Shown one piece after another: positions 20,585 through 29,549 of a stretch of 64,000 nt of DNA. The number at the start of each line of letters is the position of its first letter. The first letter of the stretch is position 1. The stretch is from NCBI RefSeq assembly GCF_001750145.1, contig NZ_CP015732.1, positions 1,302,001 to 1,366,000 of the forward strand, read 5' to 3'. Origin of the DNA: Arthrobacter sp. U41 (GTDB taxonomy: Bacteria; Actinomycetota; Actinomycetes; Actinomycetales; Micrococcaceae). Position numbers and translations under genes: made by a program. The notes under the pieces are model-generated. The model saw only the letters and a program-made list of their open reading frames with translations, had not been told where the DNA came from and did not search any database.

Positions 20585-22021
20585 ATGACAGCACACATCG
20601 GTGTCACCGGCCTTGCGGTGATGGGGGCCAACCTCGCCCGCAACCTGGCCCGGAACGGCTTCACCGTTGCCCTGCACAACCGGTCCGTTGAGAAGACCGA
20701 TGCCCTGCTGGCTAAGCACGGCACGGACGGCGACTTCATCCGCACGGAGACCCTGCAGGAGCTCGTCGACTCGCTGGAGAAGCCGCGCCGCGTGCTGATC
20801 ATGGTCAAGGCCGGCAAGCCGGTCGACTCCGTGATCGAACAGCTCGAGCCGCTGCTGGAACCGGGCGATATCATCATCGACGCCGGCAACTCCCACTATG
20901 AGGACACCCGCCGCCGCGAGGCAGCGCTGGCCAAGAAGGATCTGCACTTCGTCGGCATCGGGGTCTCCGGCGGAGAGGAAGGCGCCCTTATCGGCCCCTC
21001 AATCATGCCCGGCGGCTCGAAGGAGTCCTACGACGCCCTGGGCCCGCTGCTGGAGAAGATCGCCGCCCACGTCGACGGCAAGCCCTGCTGCGCCTGGATC
21101 GGCACCGACGGCGCCGGCCACTTCGTCAAGATGGTCCACAACGGCATCGAATACGCCGACATGCAGGTCATCGGGGAAGCGTTCGACCTGCTGCGCTCCG
21201 GCGCAGGGATTGAACCGGCCGAGCAGGCCCAAATCTTCGCCGAGTGGAATAAGGGCGACCTCGCCTCCTTCCTGATCGAGATCTCCGCCGAGGTCCTCGG
21301 CCACGTGGATGCGAAGACCGGCAAGCCGTTCGTCGACGTCGTGGTGGACGCCGCCGGGCAGAAGGGCACCGGCCGCTGGACGGTCATCTCCGCGCTCGAG
21401 CTGGGCTCGCCGACCTCCGGCATCGCCGAATCGGTCTTCGCCCGGGCCCTGTCCTCCCAGACGGAGCAGCGGAAGCTGGCCCAGGAACTGCTCGCCGGCG
21501 GCGAGACCGACGTCGAGGTCCCCGAGAGCTTCGTCGAGGACGTCCGCCAGGCGCTGTACGCCTCCAAGCTGGTCTCCTACGCGCAGGGGCTGGACATGCT
21601 CACGTCGGCCGCCAAGGAATACGGCTGGGACCTGAAGCTGGACGAGATCGCGTCGCTCTGGCGCGGCGGCTGCATCATCCGCGCCGAGCTGCTCAAGGAG
21701 ATCACCAAGGCCTACGCCGCGGCGGAGAAGCCGGCCAACCTGCTCTTCGCCCCGGCCTTCACCAAGGCGATCGCCGACGTCCTCCCGGCCTGGCGCCGCG
21801 TGGTCGCCACCGCGGTCCAGCTCGGTATCCCGGTTCCGGTATTCTCCTCCTCGCTGGCCTACTACGACGGCCTGCGCCGCAAGCGCCTCCCGGCCGCCGT
21901 GATCCAGGGCCAGCGCGACCTCTTCGGCGCGCACACCTACGGCCGCGTCGACGCCGAAGGAACCTTCCACACCCTCTGGGGCGAGGACAAGTCCGAAATC
22001 GAAGCCGTGGACACCCACTAG
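20585..22021 (+). CDS. gnd: 6-phosphogluconate dehydrogenase (decarboxylating)
   Basis: Converts 6-phosphogluconate to ribulose-5-phosphate, CO2 and NAD(P)H. The 478-aa length is typical. Seen: GLAVMGANLARN (dinucleotide loop), GVSGGEEGALIGPSIMPGG (substrate binding), and the catalytic KMVHNGIEY segment; the C-terminal domain is complete. The frame opens earlier (20309), but ATG 20585 with GGGAG five bases away starts the canonical N-terminus. Because ribulose-5-phosphate is the substrate of Rpe and RpiB and the RuMP formaldehyde acceptor, it completes the carbon set at the left of the window. Confidence 0.96.
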   Translation: MTAHIGVTGLAVMGANLARNLARNGFTVALHNRSVEKTDALLAKHGTDGDFIRTETLQELVDSLEKPRRVLIMVKAGKPVDSVIEQLEPLLEPGDIIIDAGNSHYEDTRRREAALAKKDLHFVGIGVSGGEEGALIGPSIMPGGSKESYDALGPLLEKIAAHVDGKPCCAWIGTDGAGHFVKMVHNGIEYADMQVIGEAFDLLRSGAGIEPAEQAQIFAEWNKGDLASFLIEISAEVLGHVDAKTGKPFVDVVVDAAGQKGTGRWTVISALELGSPTSGIAESVFARALSSQTEQRKLAQELLAGGETDVEVPESFVEDVRQALYASKLVSYAQGLDMLTSAAKEYGWDLKLDEIASLWRGGCIIRAELLKEITKAYAAAEKPANLLFAPAFTKAIADVLPAWRRVVATAVQLGIPVPVFSSSLAYYDGLRRKRLPAAVIQGQRDLFGAHTYGRVDAEGTFHTLWGEDKSEIEAVDTH

Positions 22022-22078
22022 GCCTTCAAGACAGGATTCGCGATGCTTATGGCGTTCGCAAGATGACAAAGGAATTCT

Positions 22079-22390
22079 GTGCCGAGGCGGGTCTTCGGGG
22101 TTCACGAGCTGCCCGGCGATAGTCGTATCTACGTCCTTGCGAGAGAAGAGCGGAAATGGCCAAGCACGCCGAAATTCACATCCGCGATGGGAACTCACGT
22201 CTATTTCTGTGATCCCGCGAGCCCCTGGCACCGAGAACGCCAATGGCATTGCCGTCGATACGTCCCCAAAGGCATCGAGCTCAGCGTTGTTGTGGCAGCT
22301 GACCTCCGTCAGACGGCAGAAGAGATTAACGATTGCCCCCACGCCGTCCTCGAATGGGTTCCCGCGCGGGCGCACAAGGTCTCAAGACCC
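22079..22390 (+). mobile_element. Degenerate IS30-family transposase C-terminus
   Basis: The frame from 22079 includes VYFCDPASPWHRERQ and YVPKGIELS, which correspond to the IS30 motifs CDP-SPWQRG-NEN and QYFPKGTDLS, followed by AEEINDCPHAVLEW in place of LN-RPRKTLGW. The catalytic Glu context (NENTNG) is destroyed and the N-terminal two thirds are missing. It is a different, more divergent copy than the intact IS30 element at 25.2 kb. Confidence 0.65.
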
Positions 22391-22505
22391 ACGGCACACG
22401 GCACACCAGCGTCGACGACCTCGTGGCGGCCACTGCCGGCGAGCCTGATGGGTGGGGGAGTGGTCAGGACCAGCAGAAGCAAGGGTGCGCGGTTGCCGCT
22501 GTGCG
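22370..22505 (+). repeat. Flanking repeat R1
   Basis: Shares GCGCACAAGGTCT and a block reading GCCTGATGGGTGGGGGAGTG with R2 at 24286-24405, in the same orientation. The two repeats bracket the DUF1016/DUF4193 pair. Confidence 0.55.
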
Positions 22506-22679
22506 CCTGCAGGCAGAGCAGCTCCCGAGGAAGCTGCTAGACATTGAACGTGGCGCCTTTCCTGAAGCCTTTGGCCTCCACTAAAAGTTGGATCGAGGGG
22601 CTGCTGTCGCACGTCGTACCCGAGGCCGGTATCTTCGGCTGAGCAAATCCGTCGGAGTGACGGGCACCTGCTCCTTAGG

Positions 22680-23753
22680 ATGGAACCCATGACTGATCCG
22701 CGTGACCTCGCCCTTCCCCTCGGCTACACGGATCTCCTGAGTGAGCTCAAGCACCGGGTCAGGACTGCCCGCACCGCGGCGCTGCGGACGGTCAACACCC
22801 AGCTGATCGCGCTGTACTGGTCCATCGGGAACGACGTGAGGACACAGCAGGAGGGCCAAAGCTGGGGGAGTGGCGTCATAAAACGGCTGGCGGAGGATCT
22901 GCGCGCTGAATTCCCTGAGATGAAGGGGTTCTCTCCTCGGAACCTTCAATACATGACCACCTTCGCCAAAGCCTGGCCGGAATCCTCAATTGCGCAACAG
23001 CCTGTTGCGCAATTGCCATGGGGTCACATCACCGTGTTGCTCGATAAGATTCAGCCCCGGAAAGACAGGGACTGGTATGCCGCAGCTGCCGTTAACTATG
23101 GCTGGTCCCGGAACGTCCTCATGAACATGATCATGAACAAGACGCTGGAGCGCACTGGCGCCGCACCTTCTAACTTTGCGCAACAGCTTGTTGCGCCACA
23201 TTCTGAGTTAGCGCAGCAGGTCGCCAAGGACCCCTACAACTTCGAGTTCCTGGGCCTGTCCGGTGAAGTCGCCGAACGCGACCTCGAGAACGCCCTGACC
23301 AGCCGGATCACGGAGACCCTGCGTGAGCTCGGACCCGGCTTCTCCTTCGTCGGCCGTCAGGTCCACTTCGACGTCGACGGGGACGACTTCTACGTCGACC
23401 TTCTGTTCTTCCACGTCGAACAATCCCGCTACGTCGTCATCGAACTCAAAACCGGCAAGTTCCAGCCCGAATATGCCGGCAAGCTCAACTTCTACGTCGC
23501 CCTCGTCGATGACGTCCTCCGGCGCGGCCACCACAACGAAACTATTGGCATCCTCATCTGCGGCACGAAGAATGACCGCAGCGTCCGGTACAGCCTGGGA
23601 CGCTCCACTTCACCTATGGCCGTCGCCGCGTACACCTACGACAAGCTCCCCCCCGCGGAACAACAAGTACTTCCTAACGAAGGACACATCGTCGCAGCCC
23701 TGGAATGGGCAGAACCAGACGCCAAGGACAACGCCACTCCAGGGCAAGCCTGA
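22680..23753 (+). CDS. DUF1016 (YhcG-type) PDDEXK nuclease-domain protein
   Basis: A 357-aa protein of the DUF1016 family. The N-terminal DUF1016_N part (about 1-150) has LYWSIGNDV and the GFSPRNLQYM motif; the C-terminal part (about 190-330) is a restriction-endonuclease-like fold with FYVDLLFFH...YVVIELKTGKFQPEYAGKLN, giving the acidic residue and E-x-K of the PD-(D/E)XK site. Such proteins are common near mobile DNA and restriction systems; biochemical roles are poorly defined. Two ATGs (22680, 22689) are possible. It is bracketed by related repeats and surrounded by IS debris, so lateral transfer is likely. Confidence 0.88.
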   Translation: MEPMTDPRDLALPLGYTDLLSELKHRVRTARTAALRTVNTQLIALYWSIGNDVRTQQEGQSWGSGVIKRLAEDLRAEFPEMKGFSPRNLQYMTTFAKAWPESSIAQQPVAQLPWGHITVLLDKIQPRKDRDWYAAAAVNYGWSRNVLMNMIMNKTLERTGAAPSNFAQQLVAPHSELAQQVAKDPYNFEFLGLSGEVAERDLENALTSRITETLRELGPGFSFVGRQVHFDVDGDDFYVDLLFFHVEQSRYVVIELKTGKFQPEYAGKLNFYVALVDDVLRRGHHNETIGILICGTKNDRSVRYSLGRSTSPMAVAAYTYDKLPPAEQQVLPNEGHIVAALEWAEPDAKDNATPGQA

Positions 23754-23865
23754 CGACCGAATAGTCATACCAAGACTGCTCCGGTCCTGCGGCAGGGAAA
23801 AGCCGAACCCATGGTGTATCTTGCATTTCGATCCAGTAAACGCATCAGAGGAGAGAATCACCGCA

Positions 23866-24168
23866 GTGGCAACCGATTACGACGAAGTACGTTCCGACGT
23901 CATGGAATCACAGGACCGTTCCCTGGAGGCCTTGCAATCCGCGAACGCACCGGATGCCAGAAGCGTCGTCCGCGACCTGGACGAGGCCGACGCGCTGGAT
24001 GAGGCGATGACGCCCGGCGGAGAGTTCGTCGCCGAGGAACTGACCGTCCAAGTTATTCCCCAGGCCGGAGACGAGTTCACCTGCTACTCCTGTTTCCTGG
24101 TCAGGCACCGTTCCCAGCTGGCACGCGAAAAGGACGGCCACTCGTACTGCGTCGAGTGTGAAGGCTAG
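23866..24168 (+). CDS. DUF4193 family zinc-ribbon-like protein
   Basis: A 100-aa actinobacterial protein starting at a GTG (VATDYDEVRSD...) with a GAGGAGA site about 10 bases upstream. It has an acidic middle part and a C-terminal CYSC...CVEC pair of Cys-x2-Cys motifs separated by FLVRHRSQLAREKDGHSY, the diagnostic DUF4193 end, suggesting zinc binding. The family is normally a single housekeeping gene of unknown function; this copy lies in a mobile-element-rich stretch 113 bases after the nuclease gene and may be a second copy. Confidence 0.85.
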   Translation: MATDYDEVRSDVMESQDRSLEALQSANAPDARSVVRDLDEADALDEAMTPGGEFVAEELTVQVIPQAGDEFTCYSCFLVRHRSQLAREKDGHSYCVECEG

Positions 24169-24285
24169 CGCGCAGCTCCTTCCTATGCCCGAACCAACAG
24201 CAACAGTGTGAGATCGCCCGCAAGCCGCTTACCACAGAACGGAATCTAGGCCAGCAAGCCTCCTGGAGCGGTCAATCTGGCGCCG

Positions 24286-24405
24286 GCGCACAAGGTCTTA
24301 AATCCAAGGCGAAATTATCCTCGACCGGTGAGCCTGACGGGTGGGGGAGTGGCCAGGATCATCAGGACCAAGGAGGTATAGTCGCCGCTGCGGCATCCAG
24401 CAATG
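24286..24405 (+). repeat. Flanking repeat R2
   Basis: Direct, diverged copy of R1 (22370-22505), with GCGCACAAGGTCT at the left and GCCTGACGGGTGGGGGAGTG in the middle. Confidence 0.55.
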
Positions 24406-24583
24406 GGCTGAGAATCCTATCGTTGGCAGGGGAACTTGTCGATCTCGACGGGCACCGCAACGGCCTGGGTGAGCCCATCGACCACTCAGCGGGTGAACTC
24501 CTAGGCTCACGAGAGGAGCCCTCCCGCTCTGCCTTCCATCCGTCTTCACCTGGTACTACGAGATAGCTATTGCGTTCAGCCAT
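24362..24583 (-). CDS. Possible truncated DUF2188-like protein
   Basis: A 73-codon frame starting MAERNSYLVVPGEDGWKAER, which resembles the start of DUF2188 proteins (short proteins beginning MA-R--YHVVP---GGW-VK-EG). After about 28 residues the resemblance ends and the rest is Ser/Pro/Arg-rich, so the gene is probably broken. GGGGGTGA precedes the ATG. Confidence 0.35.
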   Translation of the reverse strand: MAERNSYLVVPGEDGWKAEREGSSREPRSSPAEWSMGSPRPLRCPSRSTSSPANDRILSPLLDAAAATIPPWS

Positions 24584-24686
24584 TTGAATCACCCCCGACG
24601 TAGCTGATGAAGGCAACGTACCAAACGGGGCCGACAGAATGTTGTCGGGAGGCGGAATTTTTCAAGCTGAACGGTACCAAGGGGAG

Positions 24687-24815
24687 TTAGGCGGCTGACT
24701 GTTCGGTGATGTCCTTGGGTTGGTTGATCCACGCGGGTCCGGGGAGGGCGAGGATTCTGGGGTCCCGGGTGGTGGTGAAGCGTTCGGGGTGTCTCGCCCG
24801 TGCGGCAGCGAGTGA
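24687..24815 (-). mobile_element. 3' remnant of an IS3-family transposase (first copy)
   Basis: The minus strand encodes RHPERFTTTRDPRILALPGP and AWINQPKDI before a stop at 24687-24689. This matches the C-terminal tail (RHPERF...P..AWIN-P) of a group of IS3-family integrases found in Arthrobacter. Nothing else of the element remains. Confidence 0.6.
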
Positions 24816-24856
24816 GCTGCTGCGGTGATTTCGGACAGCGGAATTAGTGGATTCTT

Positions 24857-25238
24857 CTACGCTGCCAAGGCTGGCTGTTGATAACCATAGTGGACTTCGT
24901 TGGGCCGCCGGTAACCCAGCGCGGAGTGACGGCGCCGGCTGTTGTAAAACCCCTCGATGTAGCGAATGACATCTCTCCGGGCTTGTGATTTAGTCGCGTA
25001 AACGGTCCGATAGACGCGCTCGTTTTTCAGGGCTGAGAAAAATGATTCGGCCATGCTGTTGTCCCAGCACACGCCGGTGCGGCCCATCGAGGAGCGCATG
25101 CCCAGGCTGGCCACCAGGGCCCTGAAATGAGTCGAGGTGTAGACGCTGCCCCGATCGGAGTGCCAGATCGCGGACGGCTCGATCCGGGTTGTCTCGGCGG
25201 CGTTCCTGAGTGCGTCGGCGACGAGCTCGGTGCGCAGG
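24857..25238 (-). mobile_element. IS3-family transposase, 5' part replaced by an IS30 element
   Basis: The C-terminal part of an IS3 OrfB integrase: IWHSDRGSVYTSTHF (second catalytic Asp), SMGRTGVCWDNSMAESFFS (catalytic Glu) and YNSRRRHSALGYRRP. Only about 125 codons remain; upstream the sequence ends at the left inverted repeat of the IS30 element. The missing N-terminal part of OrfB and OrfA are not found on the other side of that element, so insertion was followed or accompanied by deletion. Confidence 0.85.
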
Positions 25239-27102
25239 CGGTTTCTGGGGGTCGACGCAACAGATGCGTGTTTTTTGGGTGTATTTCCCGGTGCTTTGAG
25301 GCTATCGCAAAGCGGCGGCCGGCGCGGTGCGTTCGGCTTTGAATCGTGCTGCCGGGGTGTCGTAGTCGAGGGTCTTCCGTGGCCGTTGGTTGAGTTCGCG
25401 CATCACGTGAGAGACGTGCTCAGCGCTGTGAACGGAGAGGTTGGTGCCTTTGGGGAAATATTGGCGGGCCAGCCCGTTGAAGTTCTCGTTAGCGCCGCGC
25501 TGCCAGGGGCTGGAGCGTTCGGCAAAGTAGACCGGAACCCCGGTCTTCTTTGTTAGTGCCTCGTGGCTGGCCATTTCCACGCCTTGGTCCCAGGTGAGTG
25601 TTCGCTTCAGGTGTGTTGGCAGGTTCGCGAACGCGCTGATGGCGGCCGCGTTGACGCTCGCAGCGGTGTGATCCAACGGCAGATTCACGATGATTCCGTA
25701 CTGGGTTTTCCTTTCCCTGAGTGTCATCATCGCCGAGACTGACCCGACGCCGACGATGAGATCCCCTTCCCAGTGGCCGGCCTCTAGACGGGTTTCGACC
25801 TCGGCGGGCCGTTGGTCGATCATGGTCATGTTGCGGATCCGTGATCCCTGCCCGGTGCGGGTACGCCATCGCGTCTTGCGGACGCGGCGACCGGTGCGCA
25901 GCTTCGTGGCATACCGCTGGTGGAGGCCGTGGTCCTCACGCAGCAGCAATGCCCGGTAGATCGTTTCCGGGCATAACCGCATCGCCTGGTCATCGGGGTA
26001 TGTCCTCTTCATCCACCCGCAGATTTCGTCCGGCGACCAGAAACGGTTGAGTTTGCGTTGGACGAGGGAGCGCAGCCGGGCGTTGGCAACGAGCTTATGC
26101 ACTTTCGGTCGGGCCCGTTGCAGCCGGGCGTCATGATCGGCAGTACGGGGCAGGTAGAAGCCCTGCGCGTCCCGATGACGATCCAGTTCCCGTTTGATCG
26201 TGGAGGCGTGACGGCCCAATTCCACCGCGATGCGCCGCATCGAGTGCCCCAGCCGCAGCAGATCCGCGATCCGCAACCGCTCCCGCGCATCCAGGTACCG
26301 GCCCGCCGTTACGGACGGCACTGTGATGGATGGGATCTGGAAATTGCTGGCTCGACGCAGCTGCGTCCCCGTTCTTCTGTGCATACCAAGAAGTCTGCAC
26401 GCTTCTGCGTTGCTCACCCCGTTGCGCATCAGCTGCCAATACTTCTCGGCCCGTGCAGCACGGCGTTGCTGCGCCTCTGAGAGCACCGAGCCGAGCATCT
26501 GGTCTGCATAACGACCGGAGGAGAGGAAAGCGGCGTGCTGCGCCGCCGTTGCCGCGTTCCGCTCTTTCGATAGACGCGATAATCGGTCGCGCTCGAGGTT
26601 CAGGCTGAGGCGGTCCGTCAGACGCAATTGGCCCTGGCACCGCCCAACGGTCACCTTGGACTGACGCAACTGGTCGAAGCGATTGTGCATCCACCGATAC
26701 CCGGTCGAACGGCTCACACCGGCATTCTTAGCTGCCTCCCCAAGGCTTTTCCCGCGATCAAACGCCGCCCAAAACTTGGCCTCCTCGTCCACGTCTACTC
26801 GAAGATGATGGCGGTCCTTGACCAAGCCGACGTCGGCTTCCCACGCCACGAGCCGGGACGTGGTGAACCCCAGCTCCGCCGTCGTCTCGCTCGGAGTCTT
26901 GCCATCGCGACGCCGCTGCAAGTATTCCTCGCGCAGCCAGCGGTAGCCGACCTCTTTATCAATGCCAGCATGTCGGGCGGACGGTTTGAGACCATGCCCG
27001 TGCTTTACCGAGGCAAGAAACCGGATACCTGCTGCTGAAGAGGAACTGAGATGCATGTCGAACCACCTTGAAAGAAGGTGTTGCTTCGATCAACAGAATC
27101 CG
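25239..27102. mobile_element. IS30-family insertion sequence, apparently complete
   Basis: About 1.86 kb with one transposase gene. The ends 25239-25262 and 27079-27102 form an imperfect 24-base inverted repeat (outward consensus TGTTGC-TCGA-C--CAGAA-CCG). No clear target duplication was seen. It truncates the IS3 transposase on its left. Confidence 0.75.
25302..27056 (-). CDS. IS30-family transposase
   Basis: A 584-aa transposase, longer than the classical IS30 protein (about 380 aa) because of a ~200-residue N-terminal region with extra helix-turn-helix-like segments. Seen: the HTH around LGHSMRRIAVELGRHASTIK-REL, EAGHWEGDLIVG (first catalytic Asp), LTWDQGVEMASH (second Asp) and SSPWQRGANENFNGLARQYF (catalytic Glu). 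All DDE residues are present and the frame is open, so it may be active. AAGGTGG precedes the ATG. Confidence 0.92.
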   Translation of the reverse strand: MHLSSSSAAGIRFLASVKHGHGLKPSARHAGIDKEVGYRWLREEYLQRRRDGKTPSETTAELGFTTSRLVAWEADVGLVKDRHHLRVDVDEEAKFWAAFDRGKSLGEAAKNAGVSRSTGYRWMHNRFDQLRQSKVTVGRCQGQLRLTDRLSLNLERDRLSRLSKERNAATAAQHAAFLSSGRYADQMLGSVLSEAQQRRAARAEKYWQLMRNGVSNAEACRLLGMHRRTGTQLRRASNFQIPSITVPSVTAGRYLDARERLRIADLLRLGHSMRRIAVELGRHASTIKRELDRHRDAQGFYLPRTADHDARLQRARPKVHKLVANARLRSLVQRKLNRFWSPDEICGWMKRTYPDDQAMRLCPETIYRALLLREDHGLHQRYATKLRTGRRVRKTRWRTRTGQGSRIRNMTMIDQRPAEVETRLEAGHWEGDLIVGVGSVSAMMTLRERKTQYGIIVNLPLDHTAASVNAAAISAFANLPTHLKRTLTWDQGVEMASHEALTKKTGVPVYFAERSSPWQRGANENFNGLARQYFPKGTNLSVHSAEHVSHVMRELNQRPRKTLDYDTPAARFKAERTAPAAALR

Positions 27103-27270
27103 GTCCTGGCTACCAGGCTCCTGCTGCTTTGGACCCCTCTCCAGTCCCGCGCCTCGCTGCTGGGGCGGCCGCAATGGTTTCAGAGCGATCGATTAACGGC
27201 TTGGTCAGCTCCTCCAGCGTTCCGCAGCTGCGCCACACCCGCCGCGGGTGTTGCGCGCCTTGGCTGCCCC

Positions 27271-28149
27271 TTAGCCTTGCTTCAGCGGTTGTTCAGCCGC
27301 ATGCTGTGTCGCGGCCCAGCTGGCGAGCAGCCGCAGCGCGTCCTCGGTGGTGGACCCGGGCTCGGCGGTATAGACGAGCAGCGACAGCCCGGCGTCGGCC
27401 GAGAGATCCAGGGCTTCGTACATCAGGTGGAGGTCCCCGACCACGGGGTGCCGGAGTTGCTTCAGCCCGGTGTAGTGCAGGCGCACGTTGTGGGCCGCCC
27501 ACCGGGTCCGGAATTCCTCACTGCGGGTGGACAGTTCCCCGACGAGGTCGGTCAGGCCGCGGTCGTAGGGGTCCCGGCCGGCCTCGGTGCGGAGGATCGC
27601 CACCGTGTCGTTCGCGGCGCGCTCCCAGTCCGGGTAAAACCCGACGGAACGGTCGTCCAGAAAGACGAACCGGGCGTGGTTGGCCGGGCGGACGGGGCTG
27701 ACGTACATCTCCGAATACAGGGCGAAGCCGAGCCGGTTGGCAGCGAGGATGTCCATCCGCCCGTTACGCACAAACGCCGGGGCATTGGTGATCGCGTCCA
27801 GCATGAGCTGCACGCCCGCGCGGACCGGCTGGGTGGTGGCGCGGCGGCGCTGCGGCCTGCGGCTGCTGCTGGCGGCCCGGGCCAGGTCGAACAGGTGCGC
27901 CTGCTCCGCCTCATCCAGCTGCAGCGCCCTCGCCAGCGCTTCCAGGACTCCTTCGGACACTCCGGAAAGGTTCCCCCGTTCCAGCCGGGTGTAATACTCG
28001 ACACTGACCCCGGCCAGCAGGGCAACTTCCCCGCGCCGCAGTCCGGGGACGCGGCGTTTGCCGCCGTAGACCGGCAAACCCGCCTGTTCCGGTGTGATTT
28101 TCGCCCGCCGCGTGGCAAGGAAGTCCCGGGTCTCGTTCTGGTTGTCCAT
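27271..28149 (-). CDS. XRE-family regulator with MmyB-like C-terminal domain
   Basis: A 292-aa DNA-binding protein. Residues ~10-75 form an XRE helix-turn-helix (VPGLRRGEVALLAGVSVEYY-TRLERG), and residues ~110-280 the MmyB/PAS-like ligand domain typical of actinobacterial regulators (NGRMDILAANRLG). The gene is divergent from the alcohol dehydrogenase with a 190-base gap. In actinobacteria such regulators commonly control the adjacent oxidoreductase, so repression or aldehyde-sensing control of that gene is a reasonable inference. No operator was identified. Confidence 0.9.
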   Translation of the reverse strand: MDNQNETRDFLATRRAKITPEQAGLPVYGGKRRVPGLRRGEVALLAGVSVEYYTRLERGNLSGVSEGVLEALARALQLDEAEQAHLFDLARAASSSRRPQRRRATTQPVRAGVQLMLDAITNAPAFVRNGRMDILAANRLGFALYSEMYVSPVRPANHARFVFLDDRSVGFYPDWERAANDTVAILRTEAGRDPYDRGLTDLVGELSTRSEEFRTRWAAHNVRLHYTGLKQLRHPVVGDLHLMYEALDLSADAGLSLLVYTAEPGSTTEDALRLLASWAATQHAAEQPLKQG

Positions 28150-28339
28150 ACCTTCAACGGTAGAGGGTGCCGCCCCGTGAGGGAGTCCCTGCCAGTACCC
28201 CTAACAGCAGGGCCTCCCTCATCGGCGGCCGAGTGGTGTTTGATGGATAGTGCCCCGTATGACGACCGGGCCGAAAAGCCGCACCTGACCGGTGCCGGAC
28301 GCCGGGGCATCCCCCAAACCATCCACAAGCAGGAGATCC

Positions 28340-29383
28340 ATGCTTACCGTTAACGCTTACGCCGCCCCCTCCGCGACGGAATCCCTCGTTCCGACCACCA
28401 TCGAACGCCGGGACGTCGGCCCGCACGACGTCCTGATCGACATCAAGTTCGCCGGCATCTGCCACTCCGACATCCACACCGTCCGTGGCGACTGGGGCCC
28501 GCAGCAGTACCCGCTGGCACCGGGCCACGAAATCGCCGGCATCGTTTCCGAGGTCGGCTCGGCCGTCACCAAGCACGCCGTCGGTGACCGGGTCGGCGTC
28601 GGCTGCATGGTGAATTCCTGCCGCGAGTGCGTCAACTGCCAGAAGGGCGAGGAGCAGTACTGCCTCGCCGGGAACACGGGAACGTACGGCGCCGTGGACC
28701 GCGACGGCACGATCACCCAGGGCGGTTACTCCACCCACGTGGTGGTGACCGAGGACTTCGTCGTGCGGATCCCGGAGGGCATCGAGCTCGACGTCGCCGC
28801 ACCCCTGCTCTGCGCCGGCGTCACCACCTACTCGCCGCTGCGCCACTGGGGTGCCGGACCCGGCAAGAAGGTGGCCATCGTGGGCCTCGGCGGCCTCGGA
28901 CACATGGCCGTCAAGCTCGCCCATGCCATGGGCGCCGAGGTGACCGTGCTGTCACAGTCGCTGAAGAAGCTAGAGGACGGGCTGAAACTGGGTGCGGACC
29001 ACTACTACGCAACCAGCGACGAAAACACCTTCGCGGATCTGGCAGGCTCCTTCGACCTGATCATCAACACCGTCAGCGCGAAGATCGATATCAGCTCCTA
29101 CCTGCAGCTGCTGACCCTCGACGGCGCCCTGGTGAACGTGGGCGCCCCGGCTGAACCGCTGCCCGTCAACGCGTTTGCCCTGATTACGGGACGCCGGTCT
29201 TTCGCCGGATCCATGATCGGCGGCATCCGGGAGACCCAGGAAATGCTCGACTTCTGCGCCGAGCACAAGCTGGGCGCCGAGATCGAGGTCATCCCGGCCG
29301 GGAAGATCAACGAGGCCTACGAGCGCGTGCTGGCCTCCGACGTGCGGTACCGCTTCGTGATTGACACCTCCACGCTGAGCTAG
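28340..29383 (+). CDS. Zinc-dependent NAD(P) alcohol dehydrogenase, YahK/AdhA-like
   Basis: A 347-aa medium-chain dehydrogenase. Seen: [15 protein letters not shown] (catalytic Zn Cys and adjacent His), GHEIAGIV, the structural-zinc loop with [15 protein letters not shown], and [13 protein letters not shown] (dinucleotide binding). It resembles the cinnamyl/YahK-type aldehyde reductases, which usually use NADPH and reduce a range of aldehydes. The ATG at 28340 follows AGGAG; the frame upstream is non-coding. Divergent from the XRE regulator, followed by a strong terminator. Confidence 0.93.
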   Translation: MLTVNAYAAPSATESLVPTTIERRDVGPHDVLIDIKFAGICHSDIHTVRGDWGPQQYPLAPGHEIAGIVSEVGSAVTKHAVGDRVGVGCMVNSCRECVNCQKGEEQYCLAGNTGTYGAVDRDGTITQGGYSTHVVVTEDFVVRIPEGIELDVAAPLLCAGVTTYSPLRHWGAGPGKKVAIVGLGGLGHMAVKLAHAMGAEVTVLSQSLKKLEDGLKLGADHYYATSDENTFADLAGSFDLIINTVSAKIDISSYLQLLTLDGALVNVGAPAEPLPVNAFALITGRRSFAGSMIGGIRETQEMLDFCAEHKLGAEIEVIPAGKINEAYERVLASDVRYRFVIDTSTLS

Positions 29384-29412
29384 CCCACGCGGCGGCGGCC
29401 AGGAGTCAGGGG

Positions 29413-29449
29413 ATGGGGCCCGGCCGGTTTTCAACCGGCCGGGCCCCAT
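29413..29449. terminator. Strong terminator hairpin after the alcohol dehydrogenase
   Basis: Perfect 17-base arms (29413-29429 and 29433-29449) with a TTC loop, between two convergent genes, so it may stop transcription from both sides. No long T-run. Confidence 0.8.
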
Positions 29450-29549
29450 CCATATTCCTACAATGCATGAGACCTCACAGCGTCGCTCTGTGCCGGTGCC
29501 ACGACACGGAAAAGTACCGGGGGACACCCCCGACGCCGGACCGTTCAGG

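Noticed and set aside
20999..22375. 458-codon minus-strand frame
   Set aside because: Antisense to gnd, which is unambiguous.
26962..28353. 463-codon plus-strand frame
   Set aside because: Covers the IS30 right end and is antisense to the XRE regulator; not a gene.
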